DNA of 64,000 nt, taken from NCBI GenBank assembly GCA_947305065.1, contig CAMZCT010000001.1, forward strand, positions 98,854 to 162,853, read 5' to 3'. The notes beneath the pieces are model-generated. The model saw only the letters and a list, made by a program, of their open reading frames with translations, was not told the origin of the DNA and did not search any database. Positions within the stretch are counted from its first letter, which is position 1, and each line of letters begins with the position of its first letter. The position numbers and the translations under genes are program-made. Source of the stretch: an uncultured Mycoplasmatota bacterium (lineage in GTDB: Bacteria; Bacillota_I; Bacilli_A; RF39; UBA660). This document shows, piece by piece, positions 54,096 to 62,902 of this stretch.

Positions 54096-55499
54096 TTAAT
54101 ATTCTCTTTTTTCTTGCTTTAATATCTCTTTAAAATCTTTATTATAATAACTTAGTGTTCCTCCTGATGATAAAACATAATAGTTAGGATATAATTCTAC
54201 TTTATCTCCATTATGATTAGGTGTTTTACTTCCATCAATAATATTATATATATAGATATTATCATCTTGGTATAGAGTAACAAATGGACTATTATAATCA
54301 TAATCATCAATATTATACATAATTACTTTTTTATTATAGACATCGTATAATTCAAATCCATAACCGTCTTTAGAAATAATTAGTAATAGTTTATTAGAAG
54401 ATATTAATGATGTTGTAATATCAGAATTAAAGTAGTTAATTACTTCGTATTCACAGTTTAATAATTGTTCTCCTTTGTATTTTAAACCATAACCTGTACG
54501 ACATTGGGTTAATTCTAAACCAGTAAGTTTTTCTACTTCAATATCTTTTTCATCTGGTATAAAAGTATTAGTATCTACTTCATTAAGATTATTAGCATCA
54601 TATACGTGATTACCTATTGCTACATATCTAGTAGATGCTTCCGTTTTATAATCAGTACCTTCTACTTTTAAAGCTAAGTGATCACTTTTAACAAAGTATG
54701 TACTACCTTCTATAGCAAATAAATTATTCTTTAAATATTCAATATTTTTAATTTTATTCTTACTTACTTCTTTACCATTTCTAGTATCTACTATAAATCC
54801 ATAATTATCAGTAGTTAAGAAGGCATAAGGTTCATCATAAATAGTTGATAATTCTCCACCTCTAACGGAATCATCTTTTTCTAGTTTTGATGAATAAATA
54901 GTTTTTAATTTATTATTTTCAAGAACTAGTTCACCATTCTTTTCAGTAACAATGTAATTACCAGCTTCATCAATTATTGTAGCATTCTTTTCTACTAAAC
55001 CATTTATATCATAGATACTACCATCATATTCCCATAATTTAGTATTAGGATAGAAAGTAAGAGATTCATCTGTTTTAAATAATGTGTCCCCATAATTATC
55101 AATTATTTCAGTGTCTTTACTAGATAGGATTCCAAAGTTACCATACCAAGTTATATAACCATCTTCAAAAGTTGTTATTTTATCTCCAGTACTTACATTA
55201 TAAACATCAGTACCATTTGTTTTTTCATCAAGTAACACATTATATTTATAAATATCTTTAGCTTCGATATATTTTAATTCTTCAATTACTTTTAAGAACG
55301 TATCTAGTTTTTTTAATTTCTCTTGTTTTTCTTTTTCTTCTTGTTCATTTCGTTCTGTTTCATTAATAGTTTGTTCTTCAATAGGATTGTTATCATCAGT
55401 CGTAGCAACAATTACTACTATAGCTATTAATATTACTATTATAACTGCTATGATACCTATTAATAATGATTTACTAGTTTTATCTACTTCTTCATTCAT
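54096..55499 (-). CDS. Membrane-anchored WG-repeat-like protein
   Basis: 467 aa if started at ATG 55499, which has GGAAGTAGGT upstream; the track start six codons earlier has none. A short basic N-terminus and one membrane helix (about 10-35) are followed by an acidic coiled-coil linker and a beta-rich domain with repeats such as DGYITWYGNFGIL, YDEPYAFLTTDNYGFIVDTRNG and SKDGYGFELYDVYN, resembling WG/KWG beta-propeller repeats. Probably exposed outside the cell; ligand unknown. It ends just before the metK promoter. Confidence 0.75.
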   Translation of the reverse strand: MNEEVDKTSKSLLIGIIAVIIVILIAIVVIVATTDDNNPIEEQTINETERNEQEEKEKQEKLKKLDTFLKVIEELKYIEAKDIYKYNVLLDEKTNGTDVYNVSTGDKITTFEDGYITWYGNFGILSSKDTEIIDNYGDTLFKTDESLTFYPNTKLWEYDGSIYDINGLVEKNATIIDEAGNYIVTEKNGELVLENNKLKTIYSSKLEKDDSVRGGELSTIYDEPYAFLTTDNYGFIVDTRNGKEVSKNKIKNIEYLKNNLFAIEGSTYFVKSDHLALKVEGTDYKTEASTRYVAIGNHVYDANNLNEVDTNTFIPDEKDIEVEKLTGLELTQCRTGYGLKYKGEQLLNCEYEVINYFNSDITTSLISSNKLLLIISKDGYGFELYDVYNKKVIMYNIDDYDYNSPFVTLYQDDNIYIYNIIDGSKTPNHNGDKVELYPNYYVLSSGGTLSYYNKDFKEILKQEKREY

Positions 55500-55554
55500 A
55501 TAAATACCTACTTCCATAAATATTTTATCATAATCTAGTAAATATTTACAGGCA

Positions 55555-55583
55555 AAAAAAAGGGTTCTTAACAGAACCTTTAA
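55555..55583 (-). terminator. Terminator of the BI-1/Nudix/udp operon
   Basis: AAAGGTTCT/AGAACCCTT with a T-run on the minus strand immediately after the Bax-inhibitor-1 gene stop. Confidence 0.8.
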
Positions 55584-56224
55584 TCATTTCTTTTACCAAA
55601 TAATCTCAGTAATTTAATAAAGATATTTACGAAATCTAAGAATAATTGAAATGCAAAGAATATACCTTTATTAGGGAAGTCATAATCACTATGAACTAAT
55701 CTATTAATATCATATGCTGTATAAGCAGCAAAGAGGATTATAACGACTATACATAGTATGATGTCTAAAGTATTATTCATTAAGAATATATTTATTACTT
55801 CTAGAACAATTATAGCTAGTAAAGCTATAAACAAGTAGACACTCCATTTACTTAAATCTATATTGGTTGTTTTACCTATAAAAGCAAATATACCAAATAT
55901 TACAGCTGTTGCTAAGAAGACCATTGCTATAGAGGAACTAGTGTAAACTAGGAATATTCCTGATAATGATAAACCAGTTAAAGCTGTATATAAGATATAA
56001 AGGGTTGTGGCCATTATCGGTTTTAATTTAGTAATACATAAACTTAAGACGATACATAATACTATTTCTAATATTAAGTATACATAGATAGCTTTTCCTC
56101 CAAAAGCTCCGTATACCATTATCATAGTTCTTTGATCAATACTAGTAAAATATGATATACCAAAACATATTAGTAAGCCGATAAATAACCATCTAAATGT
56201 ATCAGCTATTATTTTATTATTCAT
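55580..56224 (-). CDS. Bax inhibitor-1 (YccA/BI-1) family membrane protein
   Basis: 214 aa, seven hydrophobic helices, and the typical C-terminal part AAYTAYDINRLVHSDYD ... GIFFAFQLFLDFVNIFIKLLRLFG. In bacteria the family includes YccA, a modulator of FtsH, and calcium-leak BsYetJ; the role here is unknown. It is the last gene of an operon starting with the 1027-aa protein or cdd, with 2 bp to the Nudix gene. Confidence 0.93.
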   Translation of the reverse strand: MNNKIIADTFRWLFIGLLICFGISYFTSIDQRTMIMVYGAFGGKAIYVYLILEIVLCIVLSLCITKLKPIMATTLYILYTALTGLSLSGIFLVYTSSSIAMVFLATAVIFGIFAFIGKTTNIDLSKWSVYLFIALLAIIVLEVINIFLMNNTLDIILCIVVIILFAAYTAYDINRLVHSDYDFPNKGIFFAFQLFLDFVNIFIKLLRLFGKRND

Positions 56225-56226
56225 AA

Positions 56227-56640
56227 TTATTCCTTTCTAAGAGCTTTTTTTATAATAGTAAAGTTTTCTGGATAAATATTTATATTATCCAAATCTTCAA
56301 TACTTATTCTTTGAATTTCATAGTAGTTATTAGGATTATTTTGCTCTTTTTCTTCTCCTCCTAATAATAAATCTCCACTAAGCCATTCACATTTATAAAT
56401 ATAATCTATTTTATTTTTCTTTTCAACAATTCCTAGAAAATCTTTAATATCTATATTAATATTTAATTCTTCTTTTATTTCTCTTATTACACATTCTTCT
56501 TTTGTTTCATCTTTTTCTAAATGTCCACCTGGTAAAGCATAGTATTCTAATAGTTTACCTCTTTTTAGTTTACGACGTAGTAATAAGACTATTTCATTAT
56601 TATTAATAATAACTGCTCGAACTGTTATTTTCTTCGACAT
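56227..56640 (-). CDS. Nudix hydrolase
   Basis: 137 aa with a complete Nudix box GGHLEKDETKEECVIREIKEEL (G-x5-E-x7-REUxEE). The rest is the usual small alpha/beta fold. It hydrolyses a nucleoside diphosphate linked to another group; the substrate cannot be predicted. It overlaps the uridine phosphorylase gene by 16 bp. Confidence 0.93.
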   Translation of the reverse strand: MSKKITVRAVIINNNEIVLLLRRKLKRGKLLEYYALPGGHLEKDETKEECVIREIKEELNINIDIKDFLGIVEKKNKIDYIYKCEWLSGDLLLGGEEKEQNNPNNYYEIQRISIEDLDNINIYPENFTIIKKALRKE

Positions 56641-57392
56641 ATTAATTTCCTCATAGCAAGGATTGCGACATCCATTGCTTTAGTTGTATCAAACTCGTTT
56701 TTATTATCTAAGCCAGCATTTTCTCTTTCTTGGTTCCATACTACTAATAAGACTGCTCCGGCGTGTAATCTTAATACTGAAGAAACAGTATATAAGGCCG
56801 ATGTTTCCATTTCTGAACATAGACATCCACCTTTTAACCAAGCTTGCCATTTGTTTTCTAATTCGTAAGAAACTGGCATTTTTTCTGGATTATGTTGACC
56901 ATAGAAAGAATCTTTACATTGAACTATTCCGACATGAGTAGTAAGTTTTAATTCTTTAGCAGCTTCTACTAAAGCATTAGTAACTTCTAAATCTGCTACA
57001 GCAGGGAATTCAACTGGAAGGTATTCTTTGGATGTTCCTTCTTGTCTAATAGCTGCTTGAGCAACAACTATATCTCCTGCTTCAACATCTAATTGCATTC
57101 CTCCACTTGTACCTACTCTAATTAAAAATTCTATACCTAACATTGCAAGTTCTTCTACACAAATAGCAGTTGATGGTCCTCCCATACCAGTAGAAATAAC
57201 AAGAACTTTTTCTCCTTCTATATCTATTAGATAGGAAGTGTATTCTCTTTTAACAGTTATTCTTTTATAATTTTCAACTCTTTTAGCAATATCATCTACA
57301 CGTCCTGGATCTCCAGTTAATATGGCATATTTAGCTCCCTCTAAGTTGCTTTTAGTTAAACCAATATGGTACATTTCCTCATTCTTTTGCAT
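56625..57392 (-). CDS. udp: Uridine phosphorylase
   Basis: 255 aa. Begins YHIGLTKSNLEGAKYAILTGDPGRV, followed by STGMGGPSTAIC, RVGTSGGMQ and SEMETSALYTVSSVL, the conserved parts of the Udp branch of nucleoside phosphorylases (phosphate loop, ribose-binding Met-Glu). It converts uridine and phosphate to uracil and ribose-1-phosphate. With cytidine deaminase at 60467 it completes a pyrimidine nucleoside salvage pair. Confidence 0.95.
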   Translation of the reverse strand: MQKNEEMYHIGLTKSNLEGAKYAILTGDPGRVDDIAKRVENYKRITVKREYTSYLIDIEGEKVLVISTGMGGPSTAICVEELAMLGIEFLIRVGTSGGMQLDVEAGDIVVAQAAIRQEGTSKEYLPVEFPAVADLEVTNALVEAAKELKLTTHVGIVQCKDSFYGQHNPEKMPVSYELENKWQAWLKGGCLCSEMETSALYTVSSVLRLHAGAVLLVVWNQERENAGLDNKNEFDTTKAMDVAILAMRKLICRRK

Positions 57393-60300
57393 TTTTAATC
57401 ACCCTTTGAAATTTATTTTCTTTCTCTTCTTTAGAATTTACTTTAGATACAAAGAAAGCTCTATTTATTCCGTTTACTACTTCAGGTCTAAATAATACTA
57501 CATCTCCTTCTTTGACATTTCCATTTTCTAAATCATTACTATTAAAGATATATTCTTCTGAACTTAATAAAGCAGCGGCAACAGTTAGCTCAACTGGTAC
57601 ATTACCTAGTAATTCATCTTCTAGTTGTTTCTTCTTTTTTTGTAATTTACTAGCTTTACTTTCTTTTCCACTAGCTATTAAGTTATTTATTTCATTAGTA
57701 ACTTCTACTAATAATTTTTTCTTACGATTAGCTATTTTTTTCTGTTCATATGTATATAATTGAGGATAATAATTTAGTATAGCAGCTATATTATCTTCAG
57801 TATAATTTATATTTACTTTATCTGTATGTAAAATATTTAAGATGCTAGATGGTAATAAATGTATTTTCTTTTTACAAAATAATTCTTTTAAAGATTCGTA
57901 CATTTCATTATCACCATTAATTATATTGACAAGATTTTTAACATTTACATTACTAAGTATTTTAAAAACATTTAAAGTACTAGCTTTATCAAGAGAATAA
58001 ACTTTATTAATTGTTATATCTGATTTCTTTTCAATTAAGTGTGTATATCCTGGAACATAACCATTTTCTTCTACATAATTATAAATTGTTTCTCTTAATA
58101 GTTTTAAATATTTTAAACTTTCTTTAGGAGTATCTTCCTCTTTTTTAGTTCCTCTTATCAACTTAAATAAATCCATTATTGTCTCTTGAGTTAATCCAGT
58201 GTCCAAAAGAACTTCTAGAATATCTTGCATTCTTCTTTTATTGCTTTCATGTCTAATAATGTATTTAGTTATTTTTTCAGCTAAACCTTTTTGATCTAAT
58301 TCATATGGTAATTTTAATACTTCTCCCATTTTATCAACGTCAGCATATTCTTTTCTTTTACTAGCTACATAGTAATCGCATATAATATGTAATATATTTA
58401 AATATTTGTTTTTATCATGAGATACTTTGATTTTAGATGCAATAAATAATAATAAATCAAAGGAATTTTCACGATTAAATCCACTTTCAACTAGTTTATA
58501 TTTATCATTTAATTGTTCAAATAATTTGTCATCAAAATAATCATTTAATTGTTTAACTAGTTCAATTGTCTTTTCTTCATTTTTTTCATTTATAGCTTGA
58601 ACTAATAAATTAAATATTTCAGCTTGTTCTGGATTATCTTTAGAGAAGGTATATTCCCTAATAGAAAGATAAGCACTGGTTAAGTCATTCATAGTAAGTT
58701 TATCTTTAGGGAATATATCTACTATTCTTTTTAAATCTTTTACATCTAAATTAGTTAGTTCCCTAATTGTCTCGTTATCTAAATAACCTATTATTTCTGG
58801 TCCAAATCTTTTATATAAAACATCTAAGCCTTCTTCACTAATGTAATATAGTTTAATAATATTACTATAGAATTTTTTATATATTTGAGGAGTAAAATAA
58901 TTACTATTGTTATGGGTATATCCTCTATCTCTTAATTTTCTAATTCTATCAAGTAGTATTTCTGTTAGATAAATATCATTATTGGCATAGAAATCTAGCA
59001 ACTTATTATTATCAAGAATAAATAAAACAAATTTATTAGTAAACTCATGCAAAGAGACAACATTTTGATCTATATAATTAATTATTTCATCAAGATGTTC
59101 TTTTATTAATTTAATATCCTTTTGATTATCATTAGCTAGTTTAATGAAGTCTTCATAGTATCCTCTTTCAATCAGTAGTTTTAATAACCCATGATTTTTA
59201 TAACTGTTATAATTATGAGTTGTTAACTCTAATTTTAGACTATATTTATCTAGTAATTTCTTTAATAAACTAATGTCTTCAGTAGATATTCCGGAATCAT
59301 TAGAATTATGTTTAATGGTAGTAAGGAATTCACGTTTAGCCATTTCAAGAGTTAAATCCGGATTATTACACATTTCATTAAATGTACACTCACTTAATAG
59401 AGTTTTAATATTTTTATTATTTGCTAATTCTTCTATTATTTCCTTCTTATTCTTTTTGTACTCATCTAAAAGAGAAGACGCAAATAAGATTTTTATTTGG
59501 TTTGATCTAGCAATACTTAATAAAACATCTTTATCAGTTAAATACTTAAGATTTCTTTTTAGTACTCTATCATCTAACTCTTCTTTTGTTAAACAGTACT
59601 CTCTTATTTTTTCTTTTAAATCTTGTTCACTTATTATTTTATTTTGTACTAAACTTGCAGAATATACATAATAACCTTTTTTATATAAAGCTTCATATAT
59701 TTTATTAGCTCTATCAGGTGGTATTTGGTAGGCTATACCTTCTATTCTCACGTTTATTTTTATATCTTCTTTAGAACTATTAATTTTATTAATTAACGTA
59801 TTATATACTTGTAATTTAACCTCTTCTGGCGACTCAGTATTTGTCATTACTAATAATTTTAATAAATTATCTATAGAATAATAATCAAGATATTTTAAAG
59901 ATATTTTTGCCCTAAAGTTATTGGTATCAATAATTGGTTCTATTTTATTTTTAATACAATATGAATAGTAGTTCTCTAACATTTTTTCAGAAATACTAAC
60001 GTCAAATGATTTAAGATTAGCTATTATATCTTTTTTATCATTTTTTAATAAAACTGCCATAGCATAGGTATCACATTCTTCACATAAATCATACTCTTCG
60101 CTAAGAATTAAATCTGTGAATTTTCTTGCTAATACATTTCTTGTATTAGCTGGGCAGTTAAATGCTCTTACCAATTCATCAATTTTAGAAAAAGATAAAA
60201 CATGATTTCTTTTACAGTAGCTAAAAAGAATGTTTATCATAACATTCGTTAATTCTTTATCATCTAAGTAATCTACAGAAATAGTATTATCAACTAAAAT

Positions 60301-60462
60301 TTCGTGAGTTTTCCATATATTAGGATTTTTAGATAGTTCTATTACATATTCTTTTAGTAGTTTCTCGTTGTTTAATATAAGAAATCTTTCTTCACTATTA
60401 AAATCTCCACTAAAAGATACTATTTTCTTTTCAACGTTTTTTAGCTTCTTTTTAATATCCAT
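57379..60462 (-). CDS. Very large helical unknown protein (1027 aa)
   Basis: No signal peptide or membrane helix. Almost all of it is alpha-helical, with repeating short helices and Leu/Ile/Asn/Lys spacing that suggest a solenoid, then a coiled coil (NRKKKLLVEVTNEINNLI) and a small beta domain at the end (VKEGDVVLFRPEVVNGINRAFFV). No catalytic motif is recognised. It overlaps udp by 14 bp and follows cdd by 4 bp, so it is part of a nucleoside-salvage operon. Similar in style to the 1248-aa protein, but homology between the two is not shown. Confidence 0.8.
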   Translation of the reverse strand: MDIKKKLKNVEKKIVSFSGDFNSEERFLILNNEKLLKEYVIELSKNPNIWKTHEILVDNTISVDYLDDKELTNVMINILFSYCKRNHVLSFSKIDELVRAFNCPANTRNVLARKFTDLILSEEYDLCEECDTYAMAVLLKNDKKDIIANLKSFDVSISEKMLENYYSYCIKNKIEPIIDTNNFRAKISLKYLDYYSIDNLLKLLVMTNTESPEEVKLQVYNTLINKINSSKEDIKINVRIEGIAYQIPPDRANKIYEALYKKGYYVYSASLVQNKIISEQDLKEKIREYCLTKEELDDRVLKRNLKYLTDKDVLLSIARSNQIKILFASSLLDEYKKNKKEIIEELANNKNIKTLLSECTFNEMCNNPDLTLEMAKREFLTTIKHNSNDSGISTEDISLLKKLLDKYSLKLELTTHNYNSYKNHGLLKLLIERGYYEDFIKLANDNQKDIKLIKEHLDEIINYIDQNVVSLHEFTNKFVLFILDNNKLLDFYANNDIYLTEILLDRIRKLRDRGYTHNNSNYFTPQIYKKFYSNIIKLYYISEEGLDVLYKRFGPEIIGYLDNETIRELTNLDVKDLKRIVDIFPKDKLTMNDLTSAYLSIREYTFSKDNPEQAEIFNLLVQAINEKNEEKTIELVKQLNDYFDDKLFEQLNDKYKLVESGFNRENSFDLLLFIASKIKVSHDKNKYLNILHIICDYYVASKRKEYADVDKMGEVLKLPYELDQKGLAEKITKYIIRHESNKRRMQDILEVLLDTGLTQETIMDLFKLIRGTKKEEDTPKESLKYLKLLRETIYNYVEENGYVPGYTHLIEKKSDITINKVYSLDKASTLNVFKILSNVNVKNLVNIINGDNEMYESLKELFCKKKIHLLPSSILNILHTDKVNINYTEDNIAAILNYYPQLYTYEQKKIANRKKKLLVEVTNEINNLIASGKESKASKLQKKKKQLEDELLGNVPVELTVAAALLSSEEYIFNSNDLENGNVKEGDVVLFRPEVVNGINRAFFVSKVNSKEEKENKFQRVIKNAKE

Positions 60463-60466
60463 GAAT

Positions 60467-60889
60467 TTATTCCTTTCTAAAACTCTCTGGTAATAGCTCC
60501 TCTATTTTATAAGTTTTTATTATATCATTTTCTTCATCATAAGAAATAATTGTAAAACCGTCTTTTGTATACTCTCTGATAAATTGACGACAGTAACCAC
60601 AAGGGATTGTACGTCTAAAGAAGATATCTTCAATGTCTTTGCCTACTACTGCTATAGCACGAAAATCTCTATTTCCTTCAGTAAGCGCTTTAGTAAAAGC
60701 TGTTCGCTCTGCACAAATAGACTGAATGGCATCATTTTCAACGTTAAAGCCCTTATATATTTTTCCATCACTAGTTAGTAAAGCTGCTCCAACTGTAAAA
60801 TTGCTATAAGGACAGCAAAAATTTTTCTTAGCGATGTCGGTTGCTTCTTGTATTAATCTTCTTACTATTTCATTTTTCATAGCATACAC
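60467..60889 (-). CDS. cdd: Cytidine deaminase
   Basis: 140 aa with zinc motifs CAERTAF (Cys59, Glu61) and PCGYCRQF (Cys97, Cys100), plus CPYSNFTVGAALL and GFNVENDA. The two short cysteine pairs give the compact tetrameric type found in Gram-positive bacteria. It deaminates cytidine and deoxycytidine to uridine, feeding udp in the same operon. Confidence 0.97.
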   Translation of the reverse strand: MYAMKNEIVRRLIQEATDIAKKNFCCPYSNFTVGAALLTSDGKIYKGFNVENDAIQSICAERTAFTKALTEGNRDFRAIAVVGKDIEDIFFRRTIPCGYCRQFIREYTKDGFTIISYDEENDIIKTYKIEELLPESFRKE

Positions 60890-60988
60890 ATCCTATTATA
60901 TATATATATATTTTATCACATATACCTTTAGATAGTTAGTTTTTATGTATATTTTTTAATATTTTATGTTATAATACATATTGTGAAT

Positions 60989-61075
60989 GCCTCAGTGGCG
61001 GAATTGGTAGACGCGCTGGACTCAAAATCCAGTGTTAGCAATAACGTGCCGGTTCGAGTCCGGCCTGAGGCACCA
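60989..61075 (+). tRNA. tRNA-Leu (anticodon CAA)
   Basis: 87 nt with CCA encoded. Acceptor GCCTCAG/CTGAGGC, anticodon stem CTGGA/TCCAG with loop CTCAAAA (CAA), a long class II variable arm and T-arm GCCGG-TTCGAGT-CCGGC. A consensus -10 TATAAT is at 60970-60975. It is the 5' edge of the retron island. Confidence 0.97.
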
Positions 61076-61082
61076 TAAAAAA

Positions 61083-61112
61083 ATAAACCTATTACTTTTG
61101 TAATAGGTTTTT
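61083..61112 (+). terminator. Terminator after tRNA-Leu
   Basis: AACCTATTAC/GTAATAGGTT with a TTTT loop and T-run. The stem is the same as at 63898-63930 and nearly the same as at 62644-62675. Confidence 0.85.
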
Positions 61113-61170
61113 ATATTCTTATACGCTCATATCATAGCCACTTTAACTTAAACTTAATTTATTAAAATTA

Positions 61171-61199
61171 TTGTTTTTATATATGTATATTTGTATAAT
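61171..61199 (+). promoter_or_regulatory. Promoter of the 464-aa surface protein gene
   Basis: TTGTTT, 17-nt spacer, TATAAT, about 30 nt upstream of the start codon. Confidence 0.6.
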
Positions 61200-61235
61200 T
61201 AATACATATATAGTTAAAGAATCGAGTGTGTAAGT

Positions 61236-62630
61236 ATGAAGAAAATTATATTATCTCTTTTACTTTTCATAATTTTCATCCCTTTTATTGTTAATGCTGA
61301 AACATGCGACAATAAAAATGTTACTATTGAATCAATCGTATTAGATAATAAGAGTGATACTGTTGAAGAGTTAGATGAGGCAACAGTTAAAGGTCGAAGT
61401 ATCAATTTAAACTTAAGTATGTCTGATGTCGGAGATAATATTGAATATAAAATAACAATTAAAAATGATTCTGATGATGATTATGATATAGATGAAACAA
61501 GTTTAGGTTTAAGCAATGATTTTATCAATTACACAATTGAAACAGAAGATAATTCAAATATAATTAAAGCTAAAACTTCAAAAAATATAACTTTAAGAAT
61601 TCAATATAAAAATGAAATTCCTGAAGATCAATTCGAAAATGGTTCGTATTCTAATAATAATACTTTAACTGTTAATTTATCATCAGATGATAAACCAACT
61701 AATACAATTATTCCAGAAGTAATCAATAATCCCAATACTGGAACTCAAGAAGGAATAATTGTAGCTATAATTATAGTAATATTAATAATATCTCTATTTA
61801 TAGCGTTAAAGAAATGTAAAAAGATAAAGATAATGATATTAATAATTGTAGCAGCAATTATTATTCCAATGAGTATTAATGCTTTATGTAAGTTTGAGTT
61901 TATAATAGAATCAAGTATTATAATTAATGAGAAAATAAAATGTGTATCTTTTGAGGAAGACAGTTGGGAGACCATATCTAAAAATGTAAAAAATGGTGAT
62001 ACAAGTTGTTACCATGTTGGGGACACTAGAACAGTCAATGTTGGTGAATTTGGTGATCATACTGTAAGAATAGCTAATATGTCCACTCCAGAAGTATGTA
62101 GCCAAGAAGGATTTAGTCAAACAGCTTGTGGTTTCGTTGTTGAATTTACAGATAATATTACTAGACATAAATTTAATACAGAAAATAGCAATGCTGGTGG
62201 TTGGGAATTTAGTGAAATGAGAACTTTTGTTAATAATGATATTTATAATAATTTAGAAGAAGAATTAAGAAATGTTATTATTGATACATATGTTGTATCT
62301 GGACACGAAAAAAATGCTACAAATAATTATATTACAACAGATAAGTTATATTTATTAGCAACAGCTGAATTATGGCAAAAAGTTGGAACAAGTGATATAG
62401 GTTATGACTCAGCAGATCATTTAACAAGACAATTTGATTATTACGCTTCTATTCCAGTCACATCAACCAATTATTCTGGTGCTAAAAAAGGAACAGGTTG
62501 GTGGCTTAGATCAGCTCACAAATCATCTACTAACTATGTTGGTAATGTTCCTAGTGATGGAGCTACAAATTATTATTATGGACATGTTGGTATGAATTTA
62601 GGAGTATCTCCTGCTTTTAAAGTAGGATAA
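61236..62630 (+). CDS. Exported protein with internal PNTG sorting-like signal and DUF6273-like end
   Basis: 464 aa. A signal peptide (1-22, ending VNA|E), a Thr/Ser/Asp-rich extracellular domain to about 160, then NNPNTGTQEG, a hydrophobic helix and KKCKK: a typical sorting-signal layout, but in mid-protein. Directly after it a second signal-like helix ends in INALC, and a second exported domain follows with WWLRSAHK and GVSPAFKV, the marks of DUF6273-like surface domains. The protein looks like a fusion of two surface proteins. No obvious Shine-Dalgarno is seen. It ends with its own terminator before the retron. Confidence 0.78.
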   Translation: MKKIILSLLLFIIFIPFIVNAETCDNKNVTIESIVLDNKSDTVEELDEATVKGRSINLNLSMSDVGDNIEYKITIKNDSDDDYDIDETSLGLSNDFINYTIETEDNSNIIKAKTSKNITLRIQYKNEIPEDQFENGSYSNNNTLTVNLSSDDKPTNTIIPEVINNPNTGTQEGIIVAIIIVILIISLFIALKKCKKIKIMILIIVAAIIIPMSINALCKFEFIIESSIIINEKIKCVSFEEDSWETISKNVKNGDTSCYHVGDTRTVNVGEFGDHTVRIANMSTPEVCSQEGFSQTACGFVVEFTDNITRHKFNTENSNAGGWEFSEMRTFVNNDIYNNLEEELRNVIIDTYVVSGHEKNATNNYITTDKLYLLATAELWQKVGTSDIGYDSADHLTRQFDYYASIPVTSTNYSGAKKGTGWWLRSAHKSSTNYVGNVPSDGATNYYYGHVGMNLGVSPAFKVG

Positions 62631-62643
62631 CTGAAATACCATA

Positions 62644-62675
62644 AAAAAAACCTATTACTTCGGCAATAGGTTTTT
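62644..62675 (+). terminator. Terminator of the 464-aa gene
   Basis: AAACCTATTAC... paired with AATAGGTTT with TTCGGC apex and T-run; a variant of the two flanking island terminators. Confidence 0.85.
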
Positions 62676-62701
62676 TATTTATTTATTATTTACTAAAAAA
62701 G

Positions 62702-62730
62702 TTTAAAATTAATAATAATTGAAGTATAAT
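62702..62730 (+). promoter_or_regulatory. Retron promoter
   Basis: TTTAAA, 17-nt spacer, TATAAT. The predicted RNA start at about 62737 is at the 5' edge of the a1 repeat of the retron RNA. Confidence 0.55.
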
Positions 62731-62735
62731 ATATT

Positions 62736-62885
62736 TCAAGCAATGGTGTCTGGATTTTATCCTACTTTAACGAGTCGTTAAGGGACAATTATATCTAAAC
62801 ATATTATTATATAATTTTCACGTAACTATAACTAAACTTCATTTAGTGATGTACGTTCAAATTCTATAATATCTTTAGCATTGCT
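62736..62885 (+). ncRNA. Retron msr-msd RNA
   Basis: Layout typical of retrons. The a1 arm AGCAATG (62739-62745) and a2 arm CATTGCT (62879-62885) are complementary. Between them the msr folds as TGTC/GACA (62747-62750 with 62784-62787) enclosing two hairpins (GGAT/ATCC, and TTAACGA/TCGTTAA at 62767-62781). The msd is a long hairpin (62801-62872: ATATTAT, AATTT and ACGTA pairing with TACGT, AAATT and ATAATAT) with an inner CTAAA/TTTAG loop. The reverse transcriptase starts 17 nt after a2 behind AAGGAGGT. The branching guanosine is not identified with certainty. Confidence 0.78.
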
Positions 62886-62902
62886 AGTAAGGAGGTAATA
62901 AA

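Noticed and set aside
61214-61405. Minus-strand ORFs inside 61214-62168
   Set aside because: Shadow frames of the 464-aa gene, which has signal peptide and domain features.
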